From the NCBI RefSeq assembly GCF_014280965.1, contig NZ_JACODZ010000008.1, forward strand, positions 124,001 to 188,000: a stretch of 64,000 nucleotides of DNA, written 5' to 3'. Numbering within the stretch: the stretch's first letter is position 1; each line of letters begins with the position of its first letter. The translations under genes and the position numbers were made by a program. Below, piece by piece: positions 52,906-62,781 of the stretch. Source of the DNA: Echinicola salinicaeni. Lineage in GTDB: Bacteria; Bacteroidota; Bacteroidia; Cytophagales; Cyclobacteriaceae. The notes beneath the pieces were generated by a model. That model was not told the DNA's origin, made no database searches, and saw only the letters and a program-made list of their open reading frames with translations.

Positions 52906-52979
52906 GGAGTGGTAGTTCAGTTGGTTAGAATGCCTGCCTGTCACGCAGGAGGTCGCGGGTTCGAGTCCCGTCCATTCCG
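52906..52979 (+). tRNA. tRNA-Asp(GTC), copy 3
   Basis: Identical to copies 1 and 2; spacer of 49 bases, followed at once by a terminator. Confidence 0.98.
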
Positions 52980-52980
52980 C

Positions 52981-53009
52981 AAAAAGCCTTGCTAAGCAAG
53001 GCTTTTTTG
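52981..53009 (+). terminator. Terminator of the tRNA-Asp cluster
   Basis: AAAAAGCCTTGCT / AGCAAGGCTTTTTT, a 13-base stem with T-run. Confidence 0.93.
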
Positions 53010-53100
53010 TTTTAAAGCTATTTACTGGTAGATAATTCAGAATATATCAGTAGATACAGCTTATATTTATAGGGACAAATAGCTATCTACAAGTAATATC

Positions 53101-54354
53101 ATGAGTGATTCTGTTTCTTTTGAAGGTATCGTTCAAGCGAGTCATGTTTTGGCCAATGTGGTCACCCCTACTCCTCTGCAATACAACTACCAATTGAGTG
53201 AAGAATACGGTTGTAATGTCTACCTAAAAAGAGAAGATCTCCAAGTTGTAAGATCTTATAAACTTAGAGGTGCCTACCATAAAATTGCCAGTTTAAGTGC
53301 TGAAGAAAAAGCTAGGGGCGTAGTCTGTGCCAGTGCTGGAAACCATGCACAGGGAGTAGCTTTTGCCTGTAAAAACCTGGATATACAAGGTACTATTTTT
53401 ATTCCATCCACCACTCCCGCTCAGAAAATTAACCGAATGAAGCTATTCGGAAAGGACAGAGTAGAAATTATACTGGCTGGAGATACTTATGATGATGCCT
53501 ATAAAACTGCCTCAAACTATTGTAATGAAAAAGGCGCTGTCTTTGTTCACCCTTTTGATGACCCAAAAGTCATAGAAGGTCAAGGTACAGTAGGTAAAGA
53601 AATACTTGACGAAGCAAAATTCCCTATCGATTATTTGTTTTTACCCATTGGAGGTGGTGGATTAACTGCCGGAGTCTCTACTTACTTTGAAAGAACCAGT
53701 CCTTCCACCCTTATTATTGGTACTGAACCAGAAGGTGCTCCTTCAATGTTGACTTCAATTCAAAACCACAAGAACACTGCTTTAGAAGAAATAGATGGTT
53801 TCGTGGATGGTGCCGCTGTAAAAAAAGTCGGTAATCTGACCTTTGATATTTGCGAGAAAAACCTTGATGAGATGCTCTTGGTTCCAGAAGGAAGGATTTG
53901 TACAACCATACTGAACCTTTATAATAATGAAGGAATAGTAGTAGAACCAGCCGGAGCCATGACCCTGGCAGCGTTATCCCTTTATGACAAAGAAAAAATT
54001 AAAGGCAAAAATGTAGTTTGTGTAGTAAGTGGCGGGAATAATGATATCATGAGAACAGCAGAGATCAAAGAAAGATCACTGCTCTATGAAGGATTAAAAC
54101 ATTATTTTATGATTCAGTTCCCCCAGCGTCCTGGTGCGCTCAAAGATTTTGTCACCAAAATCCTAGGACCAAATGACGATATTGCCTATTTCCAGTTTAC
54201 TAAAAAGAACAATAGAGAAAATGGCCCTGCAGTGGTAGGAATTGAATTAAAAAACCCTAATGATTTGGGTGGGATTTTTGAAAGACTGGATGAAAACCGT
54301 TTCAAATATAATTACCTCAATGATAATTTAGATCTCTTAAATTTATTGATGTAA
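53101..54354 (+). CDS. ilvA: Threonine ammonia-lyase (threonine dehydratase)
   Basis: 417 residues. PLP enzyme: Lys in VVRSYKLRGAYHKI (about 58), SAGNHAQGVAFAC, phosphate loop PIGGGGLTAG (about 182) and VCVVSGGNNDI. The C-terminal 80 residues are a single ACT-like regulatory domain (GLKHYFMIQFPQRPGALKDF), as in the shorter IlvA type, likely for isoleucine feedback. Converts threonine to 2-oxobutanoate, first step to isoleucine. The other ilv genes are not in this window. Confidence 0.95.
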   Translation: MSDSVSFEGIVQASHVLANVVTPTPLQYNYQLSEEYGCNVYLKREDLQVVRSYKLRGAYHKIASLSAEEKARGVVCASAGNHAQGVAFACKNLDIQGTIFIPSTTPAQKINRMKLFGKDRVEIILAGDTYDDAYKTASNYCNEKGAVFVHPFDDPKVIEGQGTVGKEILDEAKFPIDYLFLPIGGGGLTAGVSTYFERTSPSTLIIGTEPEGAPSMLTSIQNHKNTALEEIDGFVDGAAVKKVGNLTFDICEKNLDEMLLVPEGRICTTILNLYNNEGIVVEPAGAMTLAALSLYDKEKIKGKNVVCVVSGGNNDIMRTAEIKERSLLYEGLKHYFMIQFPQRPGALKDFVTKILGPNDDIAYFQFTKKNNRENGPAVVGIELKNPNDLGGIFERLDENRFKYNYLNDNLDLLNLLM

Positions 54355-54364
54355 GATAAATTTT

Positions 54365-54406
54365 AACAAAACAGCCCTGAGAATTATTTTTCAGGGCTGT
54401 TTTGTT
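54365..54406. terminator. Terminator of ilvA, possibly bidirectional
   Basis: 16-base perfect arms AACAAAACAGCCCTGA / TCAGGGCTGTTTTGTT around a 10-base loop between convergent genes. Confidence 0.88.
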
Positions 54407-54429
54407 TTATATAAACCGCTTAGGGCAAT

Positions 54430-57400
54430 TTAATACACTACTGTAAACACTCCCCTTTGCTGCTCTGTAATTGAGTTTCCCTCCAATATATAAGTATACT
54501 CGATCAAATAGGTATAGCTTCCACTTGTAGCCAAATTATCATTTACCCTGCCATTCCAAGGCGCAGCACCGCTATAGATCAATTCTCCCCAGCGGTTATA
54601 GATTGACAATGCGTAATCTAAATTACAATTTGAAATAAGCTGAAATAAGCTATACTCCCCATCATCAGTTGGGTTAAAACCGGTTGGCATCCTTACAATT
54701 GGTGCCGCCTCAGGCATTTCAGCAGCACCGAGGCTAATGCATCCATTTTGATCAAGCACTGACACACTGTAAATTCCTTTGGGCAAGCCCTCAATCCTAG
54801 CGCCTGTACTTTGGTCATAATCCCAAGTATAGGTAAAAGGACCATTCCCCCCGCTTGGTACTGCCAACAATACACCTGTAGATTCTCCAGGACAACTTTT
54901 TTTCACCAATTCAATATCCACTAAAATGGGTTCTGGGCTTGGTACCTCCAAAGAAATATTCACTTGGCAGTTATTGGCATCTGTTATAAAATAAGCCTGT
55001 TCACCTCCTGCTAAATTGGTCAAATAAAACTCATTTGACTGAAATGACGCTGATTCATAATCTACACGATAAGGAGGTACCCCACCACTTACTTGAACCC
55101 TAAGCTCACCATCTTCTTTTCCATAACAGCTCGTCCCCACAACTTGAATGACCTCAGCTTGAAGCTGATCTGGCTGTTTAATTTCAATATCTTTATGAAT
55201 AAATTCACAGCCCTTACTGTCTATGACAGTCACACTATACATTCCTGCTTCCAATCCATAAGCTGTATTGGTTAACAAATTCTCGTCGTGACTCCATTGA
55301 TAAGAATATGGAGCTGTGCCCCCACTCGTGCTAAGCAAGATCTCACCCTCATTGCCTCCAAAACAATTAATGTCCTCTTTAGTGTATTCACTGATAATTT
55401 CTGGATTAACATTTACATCTAAGCTTTCTGAAATCCCTGCACACATTGCATCCAATAAACTAGCTTCCTCATACCATAATTCACCTTGAATTCCAGGATT
55501 ATCCCACTTTACTTCTACCAACTCTCCATCAGCACCAGAAACAATTTCCCCACCAGTAATAAACCATTGGTAAGTTCTTTCAGGAGCTCTTTGTGAAACC
55601 TCATAGGTATAAAGTTCATTGGGATCAAAACAGATTTCAACGGGACCTATAGGAGCTTTTGGTTCGATCCTCTGATCAATTTCAACTTCCAATATAATGG
55701 GCTCTCCCGGACAACCACTTTCTGTAAAAGGTTGAGCGGAAATATATGCCATATCATTGGCCTCACCCCATAATACAGTTGCTGATTCAGCATCGGATTC
55801 TAAAAGTTCACCACCAAACACCTCCCAATTAACCCTGCCAATATTTTCCGTATTGGCCAGCTCATAGATTATTTCATCTACATCTGGACAAACCATATTC
55901 GCTCCCATGATTTCTCCCTTAGTTTCCAGCACAATAACTTCAAAAGAGATATCTTCTTGTTCTTCGCAGGAATTTTCACTTATGGAGGCTGTTACCGTTA
56001 CAGTATATTCGCCAGCATTTTCGAAGGTATGATTTACCTCCTGACCTTCTTTTATACCTGTACCATCTCCGAAATCCCAAGTAAAATAGGTGAAAATCGG
56101 ATTTTCTGGCTCTATGCTCCATAAAGACTCTTGGTTCAAACAAGCTACCTTATCACCTACTACCTCAAATTCATACTCAGGTTCTACCAAAAAATTTAAG
56201 TTTTCCAGACTCGCACCCACCGAGTAACCATACGACTCTATCTCCCCAAAGCCATATACATAAGCAATAAACCCTTCTGCATTGCTAAGTTTATGTGTTC
56301 CACTATAAATATTAATCCTGGCATACTCATAGGAAGGATTAGAGGGTACTGGAATAAATTCACCTGAAATATCCCTTCCATCCAATCTCGTTTGATCTAC
56401 GGAAGAGCTAGCCACTATGATATTCACATAGTTATATTGAATTTGTTGAACACTCATAGCCTCAAAAGTAATACTGGTCAGCATTTGCTCATTAGGGCTA
56501 TAGGTGACCATAAACGGGTCTCCTAAATTTTCATAGAGCGCAGTAGATAAATTACAATTTTGACTCTTGGAAAAAGTAGTCACCGAAATCGGCTTATCAC
56601 TTTCTATAAACCTGATATCCTGAGCACCTAATTCAAAGTTTTTAAACCCTCCCTGATCCAAATTGGCTACACTTATACCATTCATACTGATTTCGGTATC
56701 ATCCTCTGCAGCAATGATCTTTACCAATTCACCGGATGAGCGATCTTTTAACGGAATGTGGATAAACTCCTTACCCCAAGTGTTGATGGGATACATTTGT
56801 TGAAACAAGTGGTCATTGGCATTACCACATTTCCCAACGCCTGTCCATTTATTACCTCCAAAAACAGCTACATTCTTGCAATCATTTGCACTGGTCCCCA
56901 GAACCCTCACCCTACTACCGGTCAAATCAGCCCTTGCCTTTAATTGATAGCTTTGACCGGCATTCAAAACAACTTGAAAAGCGGTGTTAGCAGCCTTTCC
57001 ATCTATGGTTCTTTCACTTGGAGTAATTTCTACTGTTGTATTATCCTCCACAGCCACCACCATAAATAGGCTTTCGTTATTATAATTTAAATTTTGATTA
57101 TTATTATTTGGAGTAATTTCAAAATGAGAAGTAACATAATATTCTTTGCCAAGGGTGGTCACAGGAAGTACAACTGTACCATCAGCACTTCTTAACCTTT
57201 CGTTAAACGCATGAACGGAAACCTTTCCATCTGAAATAATATGAATACCTTTGTTTTCTACCCTACCTGAATTCCTATTTAATAAATCCTGTTGGCTTTC
57301 AGGAATCCTGAGTGTATAATTTTGACCTGCTTGCAAATTAAAGTTATAAGTCAATCCAGAACTAAAATTACTAAGGTCTATAGTCCCTTGAGCGGCTTCA

Positions 57401-57582
57401 TTAGCCGATATAACTATTACAGCAGTACCGTTTTCCCCATTGGTATTGTTCTCCATAAAGCCAAACCAAAACTCTTTGCCAACTGTGGTCAACTGTCCAT
57501 ATACCGTATTAGTGCAAAAAAATAATAGTACAAATACTATTGGCAAAATGTATTTTATATAGCTCATTTTAACCTTAGGCAT
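54430..57582 (-). CDS. Giant secreted adhesin-like protein with IgGFc-binding-like, PKD, SprB and T9SS domains (paralogue B)
   Basis: 1050 residues. Signal peptide to about VYGQ. Residues 30-460: domain like the IgGFc-binding protein N-terminus (VGKEFWFGFMENNTNGENG, TTLGKEYYVTSHFE, VFGGNKWTGVGKC). Residues 470-560: PKD domain (TWDFGDGTGIKEG, VNHTFENAGEYTVTVTA). Residues 565-735: Ig-like repeats with conserved Cys. Residues 740-930: three SprB-type repeats (DINCFGGNEGEILLSTSGG, GTSCYGKEDGELRVQVSGG, KKSCPGESTGVLLAVPSGG). Residues 960-1050: gliding-type C-terminal domain (PTGFNPTDDG, LSIYNRWGELIYSG, GSYTYLIEYTY) that directs export by the type IX system. Likely cell-surface, for adhesion or gliding. 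It is the close paralogue of the next gene. Confidence 0.9.
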   Translation of the reverse strand: MPKVKMSYIKYILPIVFVLLFFCTNTVYGQLTTVGKEFWFGFMENNTNGENGTAVIVISANEAAQGTIDLSNFSSGLTYNFNLQAGQNYTLRIPESQQDLLNRNSGRVENKGIHIISDGKVSVHAFNERLRSADGTVVLPVTTLGKEYYVTSHFEITPNNNNQNLNYNNESLFMVVAVEDNTTVEITPSERTIDGKAANTAFQVVLNAGQSYQLKARADLTGSRVRVLGTSANDCKNVAVFGGNKWTGVGKCGNANDHLFQQMYPINTWGKEFIHIPLKDRSSGELVKIIAAEDDTEISMNGISVANLDQGGFKNFELGAQDIRFIESDKPISVTTFSKSQNCNLSTALYENLGDPFMVTYSPNEQMLTSITFEAMSVQQIQYNYVNIIVASSSVDQTRLDGRDISGEFIPVPSNPSYEYARINIYSGTHKLSNAEGFIAYVYGFGEIESYGYSVGASLENLNFLVEPEYEFEVVGDKVACLNQESLWSIEPENPIFTYFTWDFGDGTGIKEGQEVNHTFENAGEYTVTVTASISENSCEEQEDISFEVIVLETKGEIMGANMVCPDVDEIIYELANTENIGRVNWEVFGGELLESDAESATVLWGEANDMAYISAQPFTESGCPGEPIILEVEIDQRIEPKAPIGPVEICFDPNELYTYEVSQRAPERTYQWFITGGEIVSGADGELVEVKWDNPGIQGELWYEEASLLDAMCAGISESLDVNVNPEIISEYTKEDINCFGGNEGEILLSTSGGTAPYSYQWSHDENLLTNTAYGLEAGMYSVTVIDSKGCEFIHKDIEIKQPDQLQAEVIQVVGTSCYGKEDGELRVQVSGGVPPYRVDYESASFQSNEFYLTNLAGGEQAYFITDANNCQVNISLEVPSPEPILVDIELVKKSCPGESTGVLLAVPSGGNGPFTYTWDYDQSTGARIEGLPKGIYSVSVLDQNGCISLGAAEMPEAAPIVRMPTGFNPTDDGEYSLFQLISNCNLDYALSIYNRWGELIYSGAAPWNGRVNDNLATSGSYTYLIEYTYILEGNSITEQQRGVFTVVY

Positions 57583-57767
57583 ACGGCTTTTTAAATAAGA
57601 ATCCCATAATAATAGGTGAATGATGATATTAGTAAACTATTTAGAATCTTAATTATATCACAATTTCTTATAAATTATACCAAAAACATCCCTATTTAAT
57701 TATTAATGAGTAAAATTTATTAAGAAGTGACCTATAGGTCTTTTAAAATTATGGAGCTAAAAAATTA

Positions 57768-60700
57768 TCAATCCACAATCTGGAAAGTACCTCTGCTATT
57801 TTTACTAACCTGATTACCTTCCAATTGATAAGTATACTCCAAAACGTAATTATACGTATCAGGGAGCGCTTTCTCCCCTGCAATGGTTCCATCCCAACCA
57901 GAATTCCCCATATAAATTAGTTCTCCCCACCTATTATAAATAATAATTTTATAGATAAGTGGGCAATTAGCAACTGGCTCAAAGTAAGGAAAATCACTGT
58001 TATCACTCGGTTTGAAAGCATTGGGCATCCTTACAGCAGGTGCCATCTCATCTAATGCTGCACTGCCAAAACTGATACAGTTATTTTCATCTGTAACTGT
58101 TACTGTATAAGTTCCTTTAGGGGCATTATTTAAATTAGCTGAAGTCTGATTTTCATAGTCCCATGTATAACTAAATGGCTCACGCCCTCCCCTTGGAATA
58201 GCAAATAATTCACCGTCTGCCTCTCCAGGACAACTTCTTCTTAGCACCTCAATCCCTACCTCCAAAGGTGCTGGACTAGTGATCTCAAAACTTATTGGAA
58301 TTGAACATCCATTTCTATCAACAATTGTAAACGCATGAATGCCACCTGACAAACTTGGCAAAGAAAGTTTGTCAAGTGATAGCCCAAAGCCTTCATAATC
58401 TATGGCGTATGGTTTGGTGCCTCCTTGAATTGCCAATTCAGCAAATCCATCTGCACGCCCATAGCAACTAGTACCATTTAATGCTATTACTTTTGCCTCT
58501 AAAGGATCTGGATACCCTACTTCTATACCATTCACATTTTTCTGGCAACCATTTGCATCAGTAATCATTACACTATATGTACCTTCTGGCAATCCTTCCA
58601 CTCTAGAGGAATTTAAGGAGGGATCATGCCCCCAAGAATAACTAAATGGCGAAGCACCCTCAATAACATCCAGTTCTATAAAAGCACTTTGATCACCAAA
58701 ACACAAACCGTTCTGAACCGTGACATCCAGTTTGATTTCCTCCCTTACACTTACACTCAATATTTCTGATATGCCACTACATTGTCCACCATTTGATTCT
58801 TCAAACCAAAGCTCTCCTGTCACACCAGGTTGATTCCAACGAATTTCTACCAAAGTATCATTCTTCACTGAAATGATTTCTCCTCCGGACACGTACCAAT
58901 CCACTTGCCTTCCAGTGATAACATTATTCGCCATATATTCATACCTAATATCAGGGTCAAAACAGACTTCCTCCGCTCCCTTTGGCATATCGGGACTAAT
59001 ATCATTGCTAATATTCACTTTTAAAACTATTGGCTCCCCGGGACAACCCTCAAAAGTAAAGGGCTGGACCTGTAATTCTGCTTCCTCATTACCCCCTCCC
59101 CATATGACCTTCACTGTATTGTCTTGTTGACTGATGATTTCACCACCCTGAATTTTCCAATCATAACGCTCAATTCCAATTTTATCTATCAATTCATAAG
59201 TCATTTCTTCAAAAGGACAAGAAGCTTCGGGGCCAACTATTTCACCACTCGTTTTCAATACCTCTACTTCAAATACAATTTCTTCCTGTTGATCACATGA
59301 AGACTGGCTTACTGCAGCAATTATTGATATGGTATATGTCCCCGGCTCTTGAAAGGTATGATTCACTTCATTTCCCTCCTTTATTTCAGATCCATCTCCA
59401 AAATCCCACTGAAAATAGGTGAAAATTGGATTTTCAGGTACAATTGACCACAAGGCCTCTTGATCAAGACAGGCTACTTTTTCTCCGAAAACTTCAAATC
59501 TGTATTCAGCATCCACTTCAAAATTAAGATTCTCTAAATTGGCTCCCACAGAATAGCCATACGATTCTAGATAGCCAAAACCATAAACATAACCAATAAA
59601 GCCATTGTTATTTTGTAAGTGATGAGAACCACTACTAATCTCAACCCTTGCATAAGAAAACTCAGCATTACCAGGGACTTGGTTAAATTGATTACCAATA
59701 TTCTGTCCATCCAAAAATGTTTGATTAACTGAATTGGAATAAGTGATTATATTAACATAATTCTGCTCAATGGAAATGATATCCAAAGCCTCAAAAGTTA
59801 CATCTTTTAAGAGCTGCTGGTTGGGACTATAGCTGATCATAAAGGGATCACCATATGTGGATAAATCCTGACTTTGGTCATTACACATTTGGCTTTTAGC
59901 AAAGACCGAAACATCTGCAGGTTGGCTTGTTTCTATCTCTACAACTTCATTATTTTCGAAATCTAAAGTGGCATACTCCCCTTCATTCAAAGTCGTATAA
60001 TACTGTCCATTAAGACTGACCTCGGTGCCATCAGCAGCTGCGAGCACCTTGACCATTTCTCCAGAAGTCCTTCCCTTAAAAGGAATGTGAATAAATTGTG
60101 TTCCCCAGGTACTGATGGGATAAACTTGTTGAAATAAGTGGTCATTTGCTTCACCACACTGGCCAACCCCAGTCCATTTATTACCACCAAAAACTGCTAT
60201 ATTTTTGCAATCCTCAATATCTTCACCTAAAACCCTCACCCTAGATCCTGTGAGATCCCCCCTAGCCCTGAGCTGAATACTCTGACCCTCATTCAATAGC
60301 AATTCAAAAGGAACCTTTGCGGATTTTCCATCATCTGTATCTACCGAAGGAGTTATTTCAACTCGCGTATCATCTTCCACACCTACCACAAGTAGTAAAC
60401 TTTCATTTTTGGCATTGAGCTCTACCAAAGGGTTATCACTTCCGGGTGAAACTTCAAAATGAGAAGTCACCAAATAGTCCTTTCCCAAAGTAGATAATGG
60501 TAGGACGACAGTTCCATCCGCACTTCTATATCTTTCATTAAAAGCATACACAGATATCTTTCCATCAGAAGAAACAAACACTCCCTTATTCTCTATTGTA
60601 CCTGAAGAGCGGTGCATCAAATCTTCTTGGTAGGTAGAAATACGCATGGTATAACTTTCGCCCTCCTGTAAATCAAAATTTATCGTCCAATTGGGACGAA

Positions 60701-60902
60701 AATTGCTCAAATCAATTGTTCCTTTTGCCGGTTCATTGGCTGTAATGATCAGGACTGAATTTCCATATGATTCTTCAGTAAAGTTCTCCATAAACCCCAC
60801 CCAAAAGGCTTCACCTACGGTCGTCAATTGTGCAGAAGCGGTCTTTATGCAAGCAATGCAAAAAGTAAGAGTGAATAAAAAAACTAATGAAATGGACTTC
60901 AT
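57768..60902 (-). CDS. Giant secreted adhesin-like protein, paralogue A
   Basis: 1044 residues with the same domain order and lengths as the gene after it: signal peptide to about ASAQ, IgGFc-binding-like region (VGEAFWVGFMENFTEESYG, TTLGKDYLVTSHFE-like STLGKDYLVTSHFEV), PKD (QWDFGDGSEIKEG), Ig-like repeats, SprB-type repeats (GLCFGDQSAFIELDV, GTSCYGRADGFAELAIQGG, RRSCPGEADGELFAIPRGG) and gliding-type C-terminal domain (PNAFKPSDNSD, IIYNRWGELIYMG). By eye more than half of positions agree with paralogue B and gaps are few, so the pair comes from a tandem duplication. The 185-base space between them has no terminator, so they may be cotranscribed. Confidence 0.9.
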   Translation of the reverse strand: MKSISLVFLFTLTFCIACIKTASAQLTTVGEAFWVGFMENFTEESYGNSVLIITANEPAKGTIDLSNFRPNWTINFDLQEGESYTMRISTYQEDLMHRSSGTIENKGVFVSSDGKISVYAFNERYRSADGTVVLPLSTLGKDYLVTSHFEVSPGSDNPLVELNAKNESLLLVVGVEDDTRVEITPSVDTDDGKSAKVPFELLLNEGQSIQLRARGDLTGSRVRVLGEDIEDCKNIAVFGGNKWTGVGQCGEANDHLFQQVYPISTWGTQFIHIPFKGRTSGEMVKVLAAADGTEVSLNGQYYTTLNEGEYATLDFENNEVVEIETSQPADVSVFAKSQMCNDQSQDLSTYGDPFMISYSPNQQLLKDVTFEALDIISIEQNYVNIITYSNSVNQTFLDGQNIGNQFNQVPGNAEFSYARVEISSGSHHLQNNNGFIGYVYGFGYLESYGYSVGANLENLNFEVDAEYRFEVFGEKVACLDQEALWSIVPENPIFTYFQWDFGDGSEIKEGNEVNHTFQEPGTYTISIIAAVSQSSCDQQEEIVFEVEVLKTSGEIVGPEASCPFEEMTYELIDKIGIERYDWKIQGGEIISQQDNTVKVIWGGGNEEAELQVQPFTFEGCPGEPIVLKVNISNDISPDMPKGAEEVCFDPDIRYEYMANNVITGRQVDWYVSGGEIISVKNDTLVEIRWNQPGVTGELWFEESNGGQCSGISEILSVSVREEIKLDVTVQNGLCFGDQSAFIELDVIEGASPFSYSWGHDPSLNSSRVEGLPEGTYSVMITDANGCQKNVNGIEVGYPDPLEAKVIALNGTSCYGRADGFAELAIQGGTKPYAIDYEGFGLSLDKLSLPSLSGGIHAFTIVDRNGCSIPISFEITSPAPLEVGIEVLRRSCPGEADGELFAIPRGGREPFSYTWDYENQTSANLNNAPKGTYTVTVTDENNCISFGSAALDEMAPAVRMPNAFKPSDNSDFPYFEPVANCPLIYKIIIYNRWGELIYMGNSGWDGTIAGEKALPDTYNYVLEYTYQLEGNQVSKNSRGTFQIVD

Positions 60903-61267
60903 TTTAAAACAATTCTGGATTTACTATAGCAATAGCTAATTACTTACAGGTAAAATTCTAAACAATATTGGTATTTACAAATTATTTACTTTTGCTATTA
61001 TCCATTTTTTATAAAATCACCTATTTTCTTTCAACCATGAATAATTTTCACTTTTCTACCATTTGGCCAATTTTTCTAATCAACAAGCAAATACCCACCT
61101 ATTATTTATAACAACAAAAAGACAAATACTTAACAGATCAATAAATCAAACCGTATTTGATTAAGCATAAATCAATAAAACAAAAAGAAAATTATGAACT
61201 AAGCACAAATAAATCCTGTTTAGAAACATTAAGATTATTTTGATCGAAGTAATAAAGAGGTTTGGAG
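60903..61267. other. 365-base AT-rich region between divergent genes
   Basis: Very AT-rich; nothing more specific seen. It should hold the promoters of the adhesin pair and of the exporter gene. Confidence 0.5.
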
Positions 61268-62503
61268 ATGAGTAAGAAACAGTATTTTGTAGTCATTTTG
61301 ATTTTAGGTGCTTTAAGTACCATAAGTCCTTTTTCCATTGACATGTACTTGCCTGGTTTTCCTGCTATTGCAGAGAATCTAGGTACGAGTATTGCCAATG
61401 TCCAACTGTCTCTTACCAGTTACCTAATTGGTATCGCCATTGGACAGTTATTCTATGGACCGCTTTTGGATCGATTTGGTCGTAAAAAACCACTGTATAT
61501 TGGATTAGCTATTTATGTTTTGACCTCTGTGGCCTGTGCCTTTACCACAAATGTGGAAAATTTAATACTGATGCGTTTTTTCCAAGCAATCGGTGGATGT
61601 GCAGGTATGGTCGCTGCCCAAGCTTTGGTCAGAGATATATTTCCGGTTAATAAAATTGCTCAGGCTATGGCTTTGCTGATGTTGGTTATAGCGGTTTCCC
61701 CTATGATTGCTCCTACATTGGGAGGATATGTCACTGCCCATTTTTCATGGCATGTGGTCTTCTTAATTTTAGCTGCAATTACCACGATCATCATTATAGC
61801 CTCTTATTACTTTCTACCGGATGGTTCAAAGCCAGATACTGATGTTTCATTGAGGCCAAAGCAAGTATTAAAAAAGTATATCGAGGTTAGTAAAAACCGC
61901 CAGTTCTTGGTTTACATGCTTATTGGAGGTGTGGCAGGAGCTGCTCCATTTGCTTATATCTCAGGATCTGCAGATGTTTTTATGAACATCTACCATGTTA
62001 CTGAGCAGCAATATGGATGGATCTTCGCACTATTGGCTACCGCTATGATCGGATCCACTCAACTAAACCATATTCTATTGAAAAGATTCAGTAGTGAACA
62101 GGTCATTAAAGTTGCCTTAACCTATCAGACCATCGTAGGTTTCATTATGATCATAGGAGTCTGGAATGATTGGTTAAATGTATTCACACTGATCGGATTG
62201 ATGTTCATATTCCTGACCGGTCATGGCTTATGCAACCCCAATGCTGCCGCACTTACTTTGGCTCCTTTCACCAGAAATGCAGGAAGTGCTGCTGCATTAA
62301 TGGGAAGCGCCAGAATGGCCATGGGAGGTTTAGTTTCAGCAGCCGTGAGTGTATTCCACAATGGAACAGCCAATCCGATGGTCATTATGATGAGTTTCTG
62401 TGCTGTCGGAGGTTTGCTGACATTAATATTGGACAGTAGTTTCAAGAAAAATGCGAGAAAAAGAAAGGAGATGGAGGAAAAACAACACTCCATGGCCCTA
62501 TAA
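61268..62503 (+). CDS. Bcr/CflA-type multidrug MFS exporter
   Basis: 411 residues from the ATG at 61268 (MSKKQYFVVILILGALSTIS); a TTG two codons before is less likely. Twelve hydrophobic segments. Motifs of the drug:proton antiporter-1 (14.5) class: SPFSIDMYLPGFPAIAENLG in the first loop, GQLFYGPLLDRFGRKKPLYI (motif A) and RFFQAIGGCAGMVAAQALVR. Exports drugs such as bicyclomycin or chloramphenicol in relatives. Inner membrane. Followed by a terminator. Confidence 0.93.
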   Translation: MSKKQYFVVILILGALSTISPFSIDMYLPGFPAIAENLGTSIANVQLSLTSYLIGIAIGQLFYGPLLDRFGRKKPLYIGLAIYVLTSVACAFTTNVENLILMRFFQAIGGCAGMVAAQALVRDIFPVNKIAQAMALLMLVIAVSPMIAPTLGGYVTAHFSWHVVFLILAAITTIIIIASYYFLPDGSKPDTDVSLRPKQVLKKYIEVSKNRQFLVYMLIGGVAGAAPFAYISGSADVFMNIYHVTEQQYGWIFALLATAMIGSTQLNHILLKRFSSEQVIKVALTYQTIVGFIMIIGVWNDWLNVFTLIGLMFIFLTGHGLCNPNAAALTLAPFTRNAGSAAALMGSARMAMGGLVSAAVSVFHNGTANPMVIMMSFCAVGGLLTLILDSSFKKNARKRKEMEEKQHSMAL

Positions 62504-62536
62504 ATTATACTGATTACCAGCCGTATTTTGTTGATT

Positions 62537-62574
62537 AATCCCGATAAGCCATTTATTGATTATCGGGATTTTTT
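62537..62574 (+). terminator. Terminator of the MFS gene
   Basis: AATCCCGATAA and TTATCGGGATTTTTT around a 12-base loop. Confidence 0.9.
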
Positions 62575-62718
62575 ACTTTCATCAATTTATAAGGCTTTCA
62601 AGTGAATGATAAAGTATGATATCATTTATCCAAGTATTGGAAGATGGTTTGACAAAGTTCCGCACCAATATCTAATAGATGATAAAAAAGCTATAATAGA
62701 CCTTTGATTTAGATTAGG

Positions 62719-62754
62719 TTTTGGTTCTCTGCCCCAATAAAATTTGTATCTTTG
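62719..62754 (+). promoter_or_regulatory. Promoter of the ABC-F gene
   Basis: TTTTG at 62719-62723 and TATCTTTG at 62747-62754, 31 bases before the ATG. Confidence 0.6.
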
Positions 62755-62781
62755 CCACTTGTAAAAATAGAAGCGAAATAA

